A program made the translations under genes and the position numbers. The notes under the pieces are model-generated. The model saw nothing but the letters and a program-made list of their open reading frames with translations, did not search any database and was not told the DNA's origin. DNA of 64,000 nt from Flaccisagitta enflata (Eukaryota > Chaetognatha > Sagittoidea > Aphragmophora). Position 1 is the stretch's first letter. Each line of letters begins with the position of its first letter. Shown piece after piece: positions 13,301 to 24,043 of the stretch. The stretch spans positions 36,518,001 to 36,582,000 of the forward strand of contig OZ231127.1 in assembly GCA_965153355.1 (NCBI GenBank), given 5' to 3'.

Positions 13301-13867
13301 CAGTGGGGTTTGTGGAATAACAGCCTAAACTGGAGGAAGGTATTTAAGTGTCTTGATATTATTTGACAAACTTGATATTTGAAATATAAGTTGTTCACTT
13401 GATGCTTTTGTCCCTGAGTTTTTTGGTTGCTATGGAAACCAAAATTTTTTTTTTGAACATTTATAACAACTAGAATATCAATATTTTGACAAATATTATC
13501 AGGGAACATTGCTCAGAATTAAATTTGCTACAACTTTCCCACAGTATGTCCTTTAAGGTTATTGCTCGTTTCGCCGTTGCTAGGGGGCATCATTTAGCAG
13601 TTGCTAGGTGTGATGCCCTCTAGTGATAAACAGCAATATTCTTACAGAACATACTGTGGGAAAGTATTAGCAAATTTAGTAATGTTCGACAATATTTCTC
13701 AAAATATTGATATCTTAGTGGTTATTAATGTTTTAAAATAATTTTGTTTCATAGCAATCAGGACACATCAGTGACAACTTATATTTCAAATATCAAGTGT
13801 GTCAAATAAAATTAAGACACTTAAATACCTTCCTCCAGTTTAGGCTGTTATTCCACGAACCCAACTG
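13301..13867. mobile_element. MITE with TA target duplication (mariner-like ends)
   Basis: A 567-bp palindromic element. The left terminus CAGTGGGGTTTGTGGAATAA is matched at the right by the complement CAGTTGGGTTCGTGGAATAA, and TA sits outside each end (13299-13300 and 13868-13869). The arms pair for over 200 bases through the middle at about 13,580. A TA duplication plus CAGT ends is the habit of Tc1/mariner non-autonomous elements. There is no transposase, so it would have been moved by an enzyme encoded elsewhere. Confidence 0.8.
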
Positions 13868-14261
13868 TACATTGAGGCCCTGCAATGGCGAATCTCAAGA
13901 CTTAGTACATGTAGTTGTACGTAGAATCGAAAGCAGAACCGGATCAACAACCAACAAACTACCCAGCAACAGTTCAGGTCCCCTTTTTTAGCAATTTGAT
14001 AAACATGAAACAAGGGCATTGCCCGCATATCCGACTTGCATAACATCGAAATGAGAAGAGAAAAAAAGTATATGGCAACAGTATGTTTGTGTTTGAATGA
14101 ATACTAACACGAAGTAGCAACTTAAATCATTTCCTTACTTGAATTAGAAATCATGAGAATGATATTGTTGACGGCTGAAAAATTTTAAAAAAAGAATGAA
14201 AATGTGTGTCGGTGTGACCTCCCATGATTTGTCTGCGAATGGAGAGAGCTCTGATTTTGTA

Positions 14262-14455
14262 GAGAAACAAGGCCAAAAACACGACCATCCAAGTCGCGTG
14301 CATGTTGCCAGGAGCGGTGATTAAAAGGGTTAGACAAACACTTTGAATGGGCAAGTGATGCAAAAAATGATCATAAACTCTAAAAAAAAAAAGAAGCAGA
14401 CAAAAAGACCAACCGACTCAGCGAGTCATAGATTTGCAAGCACGCGATTTTATAA
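14262..14455 (+). repeat. Diverged family A copy
   Basis: GAAACAAGGCCAAAAACACG, AAGTCGCGTGCATGTTGCC, ACCAACCGACTC and AGCACGCGATTTT occur in family order. Confidence 0.55.
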
Positions 14456-14506
14456 AGATTTCAGTGGCAGTACTTCTTGGTCAAAAAAGAAATGAAACAA
14501 TACTCG

Positions 14507-15150
14507 CAAAAGCGTTAGATGGTCAGCGGTACCCGTTACCCCTATGTGAGTGTATGTAGATGTGTGATGGTGAGAGGGGCAGCGGCCCCAAAGGGGTCGA
14601 TGACCTGCGCTGTTCTAGTAAGTGTGTGATTTGGAACAAAGGAAAAATAGTCAGAGAAAGTAAGAGAGAAGAAAAGTATATAAAAGAACAAATAAAAGAT
14701 ATGAGTTTTGGGGCTAGGATGTGAACCTTTTAGCTGGGATATGAGTGTCAAGGCTTGATATTGGTCAATGACCTATGCTTAACACTGGGACTTGAGTGGG
14801 GCTGGGCTGGGATTTGGGTGTGGATGCTGGAATATTGACTTAGAGGCCGGGATCTGGGCTTTAAGGCTTGGATTTGGGTTCAAGGCTTTGATTTGAGTCT
14901 GGACTTTGAGCATGGCTTTGATTTGAGCCTGGAATTTGAGCCTCGAGGCCTGGGATATGGGCCTTAAAGCTGAGATTTGAGCCTCAAGATATGAGCCTTG
15001 AGGCTGGGATATGAGCCTTGAGGTTGGGTTACGGGCCTCCAGGCTGGGATATGAGCCTTGACGCTGGAATTAGGGCCTTGATGTGGAGTGGGGGACGTAG
15101 GAGGAGAAGGAAAAGAAGAAGAAGAAGGAGAAATTTCTGCATATGTGAAA
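14507..15150 (-). repeat. Family B element with 20-bp minisatellite
   Basis: The left part holds AAAGCGTTAGATGGTCAGCGG and ACCCGTTACCCC; GGGGCAGCGGCCCCAAAGGG lies at 14,575. It is followed by degenerate units of the type GAGGCTGGGATATGAGCCTT to about 15,085. No gene. Confidence 0.65.
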
Positions 15151-15839
15151 GCTGCAATCACTGACTCGTCCTGATAAAAGCCTGACTAACCACCCAACGG
15201 ATGGTCGAAAATGATCTCATTAAAGCTATGTATAACATCTGTAATAACTGTTGATCATTTCAGAAAAGCTCATATTCTCAATCAAAACAAAACTGTATTA
15301 ACGCATAAAGAGTTATCTGATTGATCTAAAACAATCACTTTTCTCTCTTGTAGAAGATATCTTTATGGTTGATAAGCACAAAACGCGAAAAGGAAGTCAA
15401 TGCTTTTAGTTTCTTCAAAAAATAAAGATTTCTATTTCCTAAAAAAATTATGATGCTTCAGTCTGAATACTGTAGAGCATTGTTTCAAGGATCATAAGTT
15501 TTCTGCAGTGAAACGTATAGATGTGCGTGCTGGGGGTGTATGCGAAAATCAGACCCATAAACAGTCTTATTCCAGAGACACTCACGCGCGGATTATCCCC
15601 CCGAAATCAATCTCCTTCTATGGAGTCAGGTCATAGTCCGGTCTCTCATTCTGGTCTCTCAAAAACAGTCTAGTGCCTTCTGTCACGTTCTGGATTTACC
15701 CCCGAATTTGTGTGGTAATCCACTTGCTGTCACTCCAACTTGGAGTCCAAGGACATATCAAAGACGTTTTAATCGCCTTTGGAAGAGGCAATGCTTTGTT
15801 CACTGGAAATCACTCTCTGTGACTTGGTGTCTGTCTGTT

Positions 15840-15850
15840 CGTCTGAATGA

Positions 15851-15890
<40 letters not shown>

Positions 15891-16395
15891 CAGACACACA
15901 GACAGATACACAGACAGAAAGACACAGAGACAGAAAGACACAGAGACAGAAAGAAAGAACGATAGAAAGAAGAAGAAGAAGAAGAAGAAGAAGGGAATGA
16001 AAATGAAGAAGAAGAAGAAAAGAAGAAGAAGAAGAAAGAAGAAGAAAAGAAAGAAAGAAAAGAAAGAAAGAACGAAAAGAAGATAGAAGAAGATGAAAAG
16101 AAAGATGAAGAAGAAGAAAAAGAAGAAGAAGAAGAAGGAAGAAGAAGAAGAAGGAAAAGAAAAGAAGAAGAAGAAGAAGAAGAAGAAAGAAGAAAGAAAA
16201 GAAGAAGAAAAGTAAGAAGCTGCTAAAAAGGGCAGGGAAAGGAAGACAGAAAAAAGAAAAAAAGAAACAAGAAAGACAGACAACAAAACTGAAAACAAAA
16301 CTGAGGAAACAAAGAAACAAAACAAAGAAACAAAGAAACAAAAACAAAGAAACAAAAGAAAACAAAAAGAAAGAAAACAAAAAGAAAGAGTCATT
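15840..16395. repeat. Purine-rich (GAAA)n/(GAA)n tract, about 550 bp
   Basis: Almost no pyrimidine on the + strand for over 500 bases: GAAA, GACA, GAA and GAAACAAA motifs in turn. Such mirror-symmetric purine tracts can form triplex DNA. Phe/Leu/Ser-rich minus-strand frames are artefacts. Confidence 0.9.
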
Positions 16396-16477
16396 AAACC
16401 AACGTCGCGGTGTCAGCACTGACAGAGAACAGAAAAACAGAAAAACAGAAAGACTATGATTTAGCTCTCAAGTATTT

Positions 16478-16628
16478 TTAGTTGCGGAATATAACTCTAC
16501 AAACTGTCCATCAGTCGGTCGGTCGTCATACGTAACCATCGGAGGTCGAAAAGAAGTGGGAAAACGCGCATTTCCGCCCCTGCCCACCCGTCCGCAACTG
16601 ATGGCCGTGTATCCGGCCTTGTTTCAAG
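16478..16628 (-). repeat. Dispersed family A copy
   Basis: TTTTAGTTGCGGAATATAAC at the left, a GTCGGTCGGTCG run, CGCGCATTTCCGCCCCTGCC and CCGTGTATCCGGCCTTGTTT at the right. A second GACGGACC cluster at 16,698-16,790 may be half of another copy. Confidence 0.65.
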
Positions 16629-16916
16629 GATCTTCTCTGATTTTGAAAAATTAACGCGAAAAACGCGAAAAACGTGAAAAAAAACTTGAAGCAATTTTGT
16701 GACGGACCGATGGATCGACGGACCGACAGACCGACTGACGGAGAGACAGGCGGACCGGAAAGTGGGTCATAGAATCGCATAGCACGCTACTAGGAAAAAG
16801 AGAAAGCATGACGGGAAGAAGGAGGAAAGAGACATTAGGGTAAAGAATGAAAAGAGTCATTTTTTATCGTTACCAAGAATGCAAGCAGAGACAATGAGAT
16901 ATGGATATAAATAGAA

Positions 16917-16918
<2 letters not shown>

Positions 16919-16956
<38 letters not shown>
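16919..16956 (+). repeat. (GA)n abutting the J-domain exon
   Basis: About 38 bases of GA end exactly where the J-domain coding sequence begins. It may supply the AG splice acceptor, or it may be coding if the start is the ATG at 16,901, which is out of frame with the J domain by one step of the repeat. Confidence 0.85.
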
Positions 16957-16960
<4 letters not shown>

Positions 16961-17287
16961 TCGCCGAGTCTCACTACGACGTGCTGGGCGTTCCTTCGAC
17001 GGGCGTTCCTTCGACGGCGACTCAGTCGGAGATCAAGACGGCCTTTTATCGACTCTCGAAGGAATTCCATCCCGACCGCAATCCGGACTCTCCGGCAGCC
17101 GTCGAGAAATTCAAACGAGTGTCAGCTGCTTATGAAGTCGTCGGCAACCCGGAGCAACGGCGACGATACGACGCCGAGTTGAGGCCGGAATTCGGGCAGC
17201 GGCGAAACGACTTTGACGATCAGAGTGGCGCTGGATTCAGCACCGTCCGAGGGGATAAATGGCGAGGAGAGTATGACAAGTCAGCGG
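16957..17287 (+). CDS. DNAJC4-like: DNAJC4-like exon 1 (J domain)
   Basis: Frame FAESHYDVLG... through HPDRN to EYDKSAG. Donor GTGAGT at 17,288, phase 1. Contains a perfect 15-bp tandem duplication (16,986-17,015) that doubles GVPST between helices I and II. Confidence 0.85.
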
Positions 17288-20200
17288 GTGAGTGACGATT
17301 GAAAGGCTAAGACTTTACTTAAGGTTAAATGTCAATCAGTGGCTTTTGCCCTCCATCACTCTGTATAAATTTAGAACTGCCAATTTCCCTATTGTACGTT
17401 CAATGACTCTATTTTTCCACTCAACTTGTAAAACTCATCCCCCACGCCAGTTGCTTTCAATGCAATGAAATCCTAAGTGTTGCTGTTCCCGTGTTGAATT
17501 GCAAGTACACTTATTTTTTTTTATAAGAACCAAGTTTATAAGAACGTTAGGCTTTAAATCATCGAGGTAAGAACATCTTGCAAGAACATTGAAAACCAAT
17601 TTCTTGAAAAATTAAATCGTTAGGCTTAAAAATCTTAAAAATCTAAGAACATTTTTTTTCTGTTTTTTTTTTAATCAATTGTTCTTTGTAAATGGACAGA
17701 ATCTATATCTTTTCTGTTCAGCAAATCATGTCTCACTTCATATAGCGTGTTTTTTTCTACTTTCATTTATCTTAATTCCTATAAAATGTTTAAACCTACT
17801 GCTTTGCTGTTTCATTAACATTTTCCTTCATTTTCTCCTTAATGACAAACTCAAACCAATTAAGAATGTTCTTGTGAGAGCTAAAAAGTGTTTAAAGTGA
17901 AACGAAGTTTAAGAACGTTCAAGCACTTGAAAGCGCTGAAGATTTAAGAGCACGTTGAAGGCTTGCTCAAAAAATGACGTTCTTATAAAAAAAAATGTAA
18001 ATAAACATCATGTAACCTTATACGTTCAGAATCTTCAAACATCAATTCTTGTTCAGGGTTCCGGAAGACTGCTCATGATGAAGCATTCGAGAGATGGATG
18101 CACGATGTGGATGAAAGGCGGGGGTACAACGACGCTCGTCGACGGCAACGACGAAGGCGGCAGTTTGATCAACGTGAATGGGATGAGTGGTACGAAAATC
18201 ATTACCAGGAACAGCAACATCAGCATCCATTTTGGGAGCAGGTATTTTATGGAGAATGAAACCCAGGTTTTTAGCCTGTATATGTTTAACAAGGCCGGAT
18301 ACACGGCTACCGAAGTCGCGTGCGGGTGGGCAGGGGCCATAGGGAACCCGTATTTGAGGTCGCAGACCATTTGGGCAGGAGCAGTGGTCAAAGAAGTAAA
18401 ATCATAAAAAGAAGTAAAGTGTGACGGACCGGCCGACCGACCGACCGACCGACGGACAAAGCGGGTTGTAGAGTCGCGTGCACGCGACTAAAAATTGTGC
18501 TGCGATGTATATCGTCATTTACCCGAGATATTATATTGATTGATCAAACTGTATCGTTGACAGAGATCGCCCGGATCTTAATCTATGTCATGTCTTTACT
18601 CTTTCTTCGCAGAAATGTGGTTTTATTAATGTTGACTCCTAGGAAATGCGAAGGAGAGAACAGCAACGAAGTCAGGAGGAACAGGCTCGCAGCGATGAAC
18701 GATCGAGGAAACGGGCTGCTCCTCGCGAGAGGATCGTGTACGAGAGGACATACACCTACGCCTACCACCGTGGAAGACCGTCGCTTTTTCGAATTCTCAT
18801 TTGTTGCGGTCTATTTTACTGGATACTTCTCACTTCTATGCAGAATAGCCGGTAGCGTTCACCTCTCGTCCTAGTTTTAATTTACTAGTTGTAGCTTCAT
18901 TAGCGAAAAGATTTTTATGCGCGCTTATGAGAGGTCATGTCTGTCCGTCCGATGGTTTGTCTGATGGTGCGTTACGCGAACGTGGAAATCAAACTTATTC
19001 TTTCACTCACGAAGTTCATTCATATTCACCAAGGCGCAGATATTGGCTTTGCGCTTTTGCGCCATGTACGGAATACAGGTGTTGTATATTCATTTTTTAA
19101 TTTTCAACTCACTCCACCTACAGCCCAAACGGAACACGGGTCAAAGACCTAAAATTTGGTATGGAATCCATACTATGGTCACGAGGATACGTTTTGAGTC
19201 ATCGGGGCGATTTTTGATTTGTCTCCTGTGAGCTGTTTTAATGATTTTCGATCCTGAATGGGAGAACTTCATCCTTCCCCCCCCCCTTTTGGGCAGCGGC
19301 CCCGAAGGGGTCGATGACCTGTGCTTTAACACATATGGGGGATTTTCTCCTTCTCCTTCTCCTTCTACGTCCCCCCTAGTCCCCCCCCTCAAATTCCAGT
19401 CTTGAGGCCCAAATTCCAGTCTTGAGGCCCAAATCCCAGTCTTGAGGCCCACATCCCAGCCTCGGGCCCATCCCAGCCTCAATGCCCAAATCCTAGCCTC
19501 AAGGCCCAAATCCTAGCCTGGAGGCCCAGATTTCAGTCTTGAGGCCCAAATCTCAGCCTCAATGTCAAAATCTCAGCCAAGAGGCCAAGATCCACGCCTT
19601 GAGGCCCAAATCTCAGCCTCAGCCTCAGCCTCAGCCTCTGGGATTTGAGGGGGGAGGGACAGAGGAGGAGGAGGAAGAGAAGGAGAAAATCCCCAGCATG
19701 TGTGAAATAGTCATCGATGACCTGTCTTTCACACATATGGGGGATTTTCTCCTTCTCCTTCTACATCCCCCCCCCCCCTCACAGTCTGGAGGCCCAAATT
19801 CCAGTCTTGAGGGCCCAAATTCAGTCTTGAGGCCCAAATCCCAGTCTTGAGGCCCACATCCCAGCCTCAAGGCCCAAATCCTAGCCTCAAGGCCCAAATC
19901 CTAGCCTGGGGCTGCTCGTTCAATCTTGAGGCCCAAATCTCAGCTCTCCAATGTCAAAATCTCAGCCAAGAGGCCAGATCACAAACAGAGGCCCAATCTC
20001 AGCCTCAGCCTCAGCCTGCTAAGTTTGAGGGGGGAGGGACAGAGGAGGAGGAGAAGGAGAAGGAGAAAATCCCCCATATGTGTGAAAGCATAGGTCATCG
20101 ACCCCTTCAGGACCGCTGCCCTGCTCCCCCTCTCAATTTCAACCACAACCTGCTTAGGCAGGGCACGGGTACCGCTGACCATCTAACTATCCATGCCAGG

Positions 20201-20575
20201 TTTTATGTCTTAGTGCTTAACTTTTTACCAAGACTTAGATCCGTTTGGGCTTTGAAGAGGAAAGGGTTTAAAATCATCATATCATCCTGCATTCCGTCCA
20301 TGGTCTGTCAGTCCCTTATCCCATCTATATGTAGATTTTGACCTCTTCTCGTCTTCCCCTATTTCTCTTTCTCAACGTAATCAAGGCACCCGCCCGATCC
20401 ACGGTATTTCCGATCTGAGCCCGTCGACGAGGTGACGCAGGACGAATTCATTCGCCGGTATTACGAAAAAATGGCCAACGAGCAGTCAAAATTCAGCGGA
20501 CAGAAAGCATCTGAAATGGAAGCATCTGAAATGGATCCAACAGATTCTCCCCCTGTCGACCCACCGCGTCGATGA
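16957..20575 (+). CDS. DNAJC4-like: DNAJC4-like J-domain membrane protein (4 exons)
   Basis: Predicted Hsp40 co-chaperone that would stimulate Hsp70 ATPase at a membrane. Exons: about 16957-17287, 18057-18241, 18643-18851, 20386-20575 (stop TGA 20573-20575). Intron phases (1, 0, 2) agree at every junction and give about 304 residues. The J domain fills exon 1 with YDVLG, helix II and the essential HPD (HPDRN). Exon 2 is a charged Arg/Gln-rich linker; exon 3 ends in one hydrophobic segment (LFRILICCGLFYWILL); exon 4 is an acidic tail with DEFIRRYYEKM. J domain first, single membrane segment, charged tail is the DNAJC4 plan (human about 240 residues); assignment to that subfamily is inference. 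The beginning is unresolved: the J frame runs into a GA repeat, has TAG at 16,912 and no ATG, so an upstream exon or a repeat-length error is likely. The METTL23-like gene starts 158 bases downstream. Confidence 0.78.
18057..18241 (+). CDS. DNAJC4-like: DNAJC4-like exon 2
   Basis: Acceptor TTGTTCAG, first full codon TTC at 18,059, frame FRKTAHDEAFERWMHDVDE..., ends at HPFWEQ with donor GTATTT at 18,242. Arg/Gln/Glu-rich linker. Joins exon 1 through a split GGG codon. Confidence 0.75.
18288..18495 (+). repeat. Complete family A copy inside an intron
   Basis: The best-preserved copy: AACAAGGCCGGATACACGGC at the left, AAGTCGCGTGCGGGTGGGCA, ACCATTTGGGCAGGAGCAGT, a (GACC)n run, and GTAGAGTCGCGTGCACGCGA then CTAAAAAT at the right. 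About 205 bp, in intron 2 of the DNAJC4-like gene. The repeated GTCGCG motif near both ends could pair. Confidence 0.8.
18643..18851 (+). CDS. DNAJC4-like: DNAJC4-like exon 3 (membrane segment)
   Basis: Acceptor CTCCTAG, phase 0, frame EMRRREQQRSQEEQARSDER... then an 18-20 residue hydrophobic segment near the 3' end. Donor GTAGCG at 18,852 (a weak donor), phase 2. If it is not used, the frame stops at TAG 18,853-18,855. Confidence 0.75.
19287..20190. repeat. Family B element(s) with 20-bp minisatellites
   Basis: Starts TTTTGGGCAGCGGCCCCGAA, then GGGGTCGATGACCTGTGC, long arrays of TTGAGGCCCAAATCCCAGCC units in two blocks (19,385-19,650 and 19,785-20,030) and ends GGGCACGGGTACCGCTGACC. Inside are repeated (A)TATGGGGGATTTTCTCCTTC segments in both orientations. 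Fills most of intron 3 of the DNAJC4-like gene. Confidence 0.75.
20386..20575 (+). CDS. DNAJC4-like: DNAJC4-like exon 4 (C-terminal tail)
   Basis: Acceptor TAATCAAG. Completes a split CGG codon and reads HPPDPRYFRSEPVDEVTQDE..., ending PPVDPPRR and TGA. The acceptor lacks a strong pyrimidine run next to it but has TTTCTCTTTCTC 15 bases upstream. An EMEASEMD near-repeat lies close to the end. Confidence 0.7.
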
Positions 20576-20733
20576 TTCAAATCTGAAGGATGCGCCGAAA
20601 AACGATGTCAGAGCACTTCCACCGAAATACACACGTATAGGCCCACTATTCCTGTGCGACGCAACAAAGTAATTCACATCTCTCGCCCTCATCGTTGCCT
20701 TTGTAACGTCGCCCTCGTCTTTCGTTGATTGCC

Positions 20734-21693
20734 ATGTCTTCCTCTCTTCTCGCAGAAAGAAATAATTGCTTGATAGATCAAGGATTTTTGCATAGCCTCG
20801 GCAGGGCGAGGATGAACGCGAAGACTTATCATTTTATGGATGACGGTTCGCTTAGCGGATCCATTGAAAAATCGGCGTCTTCAACTAAAATAACTGTGAC
20901 TATCCAAGAAGATTTATCTAACGCCGCCAATGACAATTACGGCTGTTACACATGGATATGCGCTCCCGTCTTGGCGCAATTTGTATGGCATCGACGCCGT
21001 TTGCTTAAAGGGCGCCGCGTCCTAGAAATCGGCGCCGGTGCTGCATTGCCGGGTATCGTCGCCGGTTTGTGCGGCGACGTCTCTTCGTTGACGCTCGCCG
21101 ATTCTCAGGTCTTCCATCCGGCGGCGTTGCGTTTGTCGCGCCGTAACGCCGACGCCAACGGACTCGAACGCGCGCGCGTCATCGACGTCACGTGGGGTTT
21201 GGTTGGGCCGGAAATGATGGATATTACAGCGTCATCAACTTCCGGTTACGACGTCATCCTCGCGTCAGATTGCTTTTACGACACGCACAATTTCGAAGAC
21301 GTCGTTTTCACGATAGCCACTCTGCTTCAATTGTCGCAAAGAACTTGTTCCCCAACGACTGTCTCCACGAGCGATAGTCTCGGAACCTCCCCAACGCCCG
21401 AACGAGAACACTCCTCGACACCGTCCCACGCGCGAGATCACGTTTCTCAAACCCGGTCGACGGACAGCCGACCACCGGAACTTTGGATGACGTACCAGGA
21501 ACGAAGTTCGGGCCGATCCATACGCCACTTGTTGGAGAAATACGGGTTGACTTGCGTTGAGGAGATCTCGTGGACAGAGTTCTACGAGTCCAACTTATCG
21601 GTGATGGAAAAAGCAAACTTGGAGTGGCTCAATCAACACCATCAAATTCACTCGGTTTGGATTCTTGTGATCACGGAAGATGCTTTGAATTGA
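20734..21693 (+). CDS. METTL23: METTL23-like SAM-dependent methyltransferase
   Basis: Class I (seven-strand) methyltransferase of the METTL21/METTL23 family, which methylates proteins using S-adenosylmethionine; human METTL23 is reported to act on histone H3 arginine. Length is 319 residues from ATG 20,734; a downstream ATG at 20,812 is an alternative. Seen in order: YGCYTWICAPVLAQFVW (family YG.Y.W motif), motif I VLEIGAGAALPG, an acidic end of strand 2 (LADSQ), ASDCFYD (the family's DxFY-type motif), and LWMTYQERS near the end, which is the METTL23 version of the late strand. A Ser/Thr/Pro-rich insert of about 50 residues (roughly 210-260) is longer than in vertebrate METTL23. The sequence TTCCTCTCTTCTCGCAG at 20,739-20,755 looks like a splice acceptor, so the first residues could instead come from an unseen upstream exon. 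Confidence 0.85.
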   Translation: MSSSLLAERNNCLIDQGFLHSLGRARMNAKTYHFMDDGSLSGSIEKSASSTKITVTIQEDLSNAANDNYGCYTWICAPVLAQFVWHRRRLLKGRRVLEIGAGAALPGIVAGLCGDVSSLTLADSQVFHPAALRLSRRNADANGLERARVIDVTWGLVGPEMMDITASSTSGYDVILASDCFYDTHNFEDVVFTIATLLQLSQRTCSPTTVSTSDSLGTSPTPEREHSSTPSHARDHVSQTRSTDSRPPELWMTYQERSSGRSIRHLLEKYGLTCVEEISWTEFYESNLSVMEKANLEWLNQHHQIHSVWILVITEDALN

Positions 21694-21890
21694 CAGTAAT
21701 CCGTTGTGCCGTTGTGGTGGTACCAAATGTAAATCATTTTGGGTTTCAGGTCACGACTGTGTCATTTGAGGAGCTTGAAAGCTGGAAGTGTTACTCGGAT
21801 CTGTGTCTCACGTTTGCTCGATAAGGTTTGACTGTGCCAAGATGCATTAACGTCTGCTGGTTATCTGGGACAAGTAAGCGGTACTGCAAA
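21694..21890. other. 3' flank of the METTL23-like gene
   Basis: Non-repetitive, no exon recognised and no AATAAA seen. Probably 3' untranslated sequence. Confidence 0.4.
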
Positions 21891-22119
21891 TAGTGTCAAT
21901 GAATCTATTGTGCCGATTCGCAACAAGTTTGTCGCTCTTATTTTTTTCTTTCTCCCATTTTCGTTGTGTAGTGTTGACGGGGTGTTTCCAATTTTATGCC
22001 TGTGCAGTGCTCGGCTTTGTTTTTTCTCCGTCTCCTCTTCCGGTTCTATTATTCTTCGTTCTCCTATCTATTCTCTTCCGCTTTTTCCACATCTTTTCCT
22101 TTGTGTGTGTCTCTCGCTT

Positions 22120-22121
22120 TC

Positions 22122-22220
<99 letters not shown>

Positions 22221-22640
22221 GTCTCTTTCTCTCTCTCTGTCTCTTTCTCTCTCTCTGTCTCTTTCTCTCTCTCTGTCTCTTTCTCTCTCTCTGTCTCTTT
22301 CTCTCTCTCTGTCTCTTTCTCTCTCTCTGTCTGTTTCTCTCTCTCTGTCTCTTTCTCTCTCTCTGTCTCTTTCTCTCTCTCTGTCTCTTTCTTTGTCTGT
22401 CTGTCTGTCTTTTTCTTTGTCTGTCTGTCTTTCCTTTTTTTTGTCTGTCTTTGTCTGTCTCTCTGTCAGTCTCTCGCTCTGTCTCTCTGTCTCTCTGTCT
22501 GTCTCTGTCTGTGTCTGTCTGTCTGTGTCTGTCTGTCTGTCTGTCTGTCTCTTTCTTCTGTCTGTCTTTTTCTTTGTCTGTCTCTGTCTGTCTCTCTGTC
22601 AGTCTCTCGCTCTGTCTGTCTGTCTCTCTATCTCCTGTCG

Positions 22641-22737
<97 letters not shown>

Positions 22738-22786
22738 CGTGTCTTTCTCTCCGGTCTGTCTGTTTCTGTCTGTCTGTCTCTCCGTC

Positions 22787-22865
<79 letters not shown>
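22120..22865 (+). repeat. CT-rich microsatellite/minisatellite, about 745 bp
   Basis: CT at the left, then about 11 units of CTCTCTCTGTCTCTTT, a GTCT-rich middle and two more CT blocks. The three + frames stay open for 290-350 codons of Ser/Leu purely because stop codons cannot occur; not a gene. Confidence 0.95.
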
Positions 22866-22867
<2 letters not shown>

Positions 22868-23254
22868 TTCCATCTGATATTTGTCCTCTTCCCCCCTCTC
22901 CCTTTCTTCCTCTTTTATGACTTTCTATTTCCCGCTCGGCCGGCTTGCATTGTCTGACCTCATCAAATCTTTACGGTCTTCCCGTCTATCTGTATTTTGT
23001 CTATATTATTTTTGTTTTGTTACGCGCGACATCGCATGTCTTTATTGGGGCAATTTCCTGTTAGCCCGTCAGTAAGCTAATAATTGTTCATTCACATGTT
23101 CTCATTCGGTAAGGCGAACGAACTGGCCTGAACTGAGCCTGTTTTTCTCCTTACCAACGTTCCTCCTAAAAAAAACAAAACAAAGAAAACAAGGCCAAGT
23201 AGGCTAATAAGGTGCGCCGTGTGGATCGTCGAACGAATGCGTTACCAACAGACC

Positions 23255-23257
<3 letters not shown>

Positions 23258-23314
<57 letters not shown>
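23258..23314. repeat. (GA)n microsatellite
   Basis: About 28 GA units. Confidence 0.95.
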
Positions 23315-23319
<5 letters not shown>

Positions 23320-23886
23320 CTCCACCCGACTTGATTTTGAGCAGATTCCTGAATTCCTGACTTGAGTTTCGATGAGAGGGGCACAATCAGCTATTCGTCG
23401 AATGAGGTTGATTTTAGATTTTGGTAATCAGCCGATATTTTCAGAGTTTCATTTCAGTCGAGCCAGTCGACCAAATGAGAGGCGACTTTCCCGTTTTGAA
23501 ATTGACTCAAGGCCGCTTGAATTTCTGATTCAAGGCCGCGCTTTGATTTCGAAACACACGACAGAAAAAGAAAAAATAAGAAGAAATTATGAATTTCAGC
23601 TCGACTCTACCTCGCCCCTCGCATTGACCGCTGCCGGTAAATCATTGTTATTAATTGGTAAATTGTTTTTCCTTAGCTCATATCAATTTTGTTGAAAAAA
23701 TGAAGATAAAAAGCGACGAAGAAAAAAATGACTAATAAAGAAAAAAAGACAACGCGGAAAAAAAAAACTATCGATCCTACCTGAGTCATGATTGGATCTA
23801 CGTCTTTCAAAGTGTAAAGGCTTTGTGGTCTTGATTGGCCTACTTGCCATGCCCAGTGTACAGCAAGGGAGTTGAAAGGGATTAGG

Positions 23887-24043
23887 AATAAGGCCGGATA
23901 CACGGTCATCAGTTGCGGACGGGTGCGCAGGGGTGGAAGCGTTTCCCACTTTCAACTCGAGCGTGACAGGACAACCAACGGCCAATGACCGACCAACGGA
24001 CGGACGGACCAAGCCTCTTATAGAGTTGCGTGTCCGCAACTTC
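23887..24043 (+). repeat. Dispersed family A copy
   Basis: AATAAGGCCGGATACACGGT, CAGTTGCGGACGGGTGCGCA, a CGGACGGACGGACC run, and CCTCTTATAGAGTTGCGTGT at the right. Its CTCTTATAGAGTTGCG segment is the complement of the CTCTATAAGAGG motif in the minus copies. Confidence 0.75.

Noticed and set aside
15769-16419. 216-codon Phe/Leu/Ser-rich minus-strand frame resembling a membrane protein
   Set aside because: It is the complement of a purine-rich GAA/GAAA tract; hydrophobicity follows from base composition.
21893-22957. Open frames of 290-354 codons, mostly Ser/Leu
   Set aside because: Produced by CT/GTCT repeats in which stop codons cannot occur; all three frames are open alike.
23372-23695. 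107-codon frame at 23,372
   Set aside because: No recognisable domain, no splice signals at sensible positions, composition like the flanking non-coding DNA.
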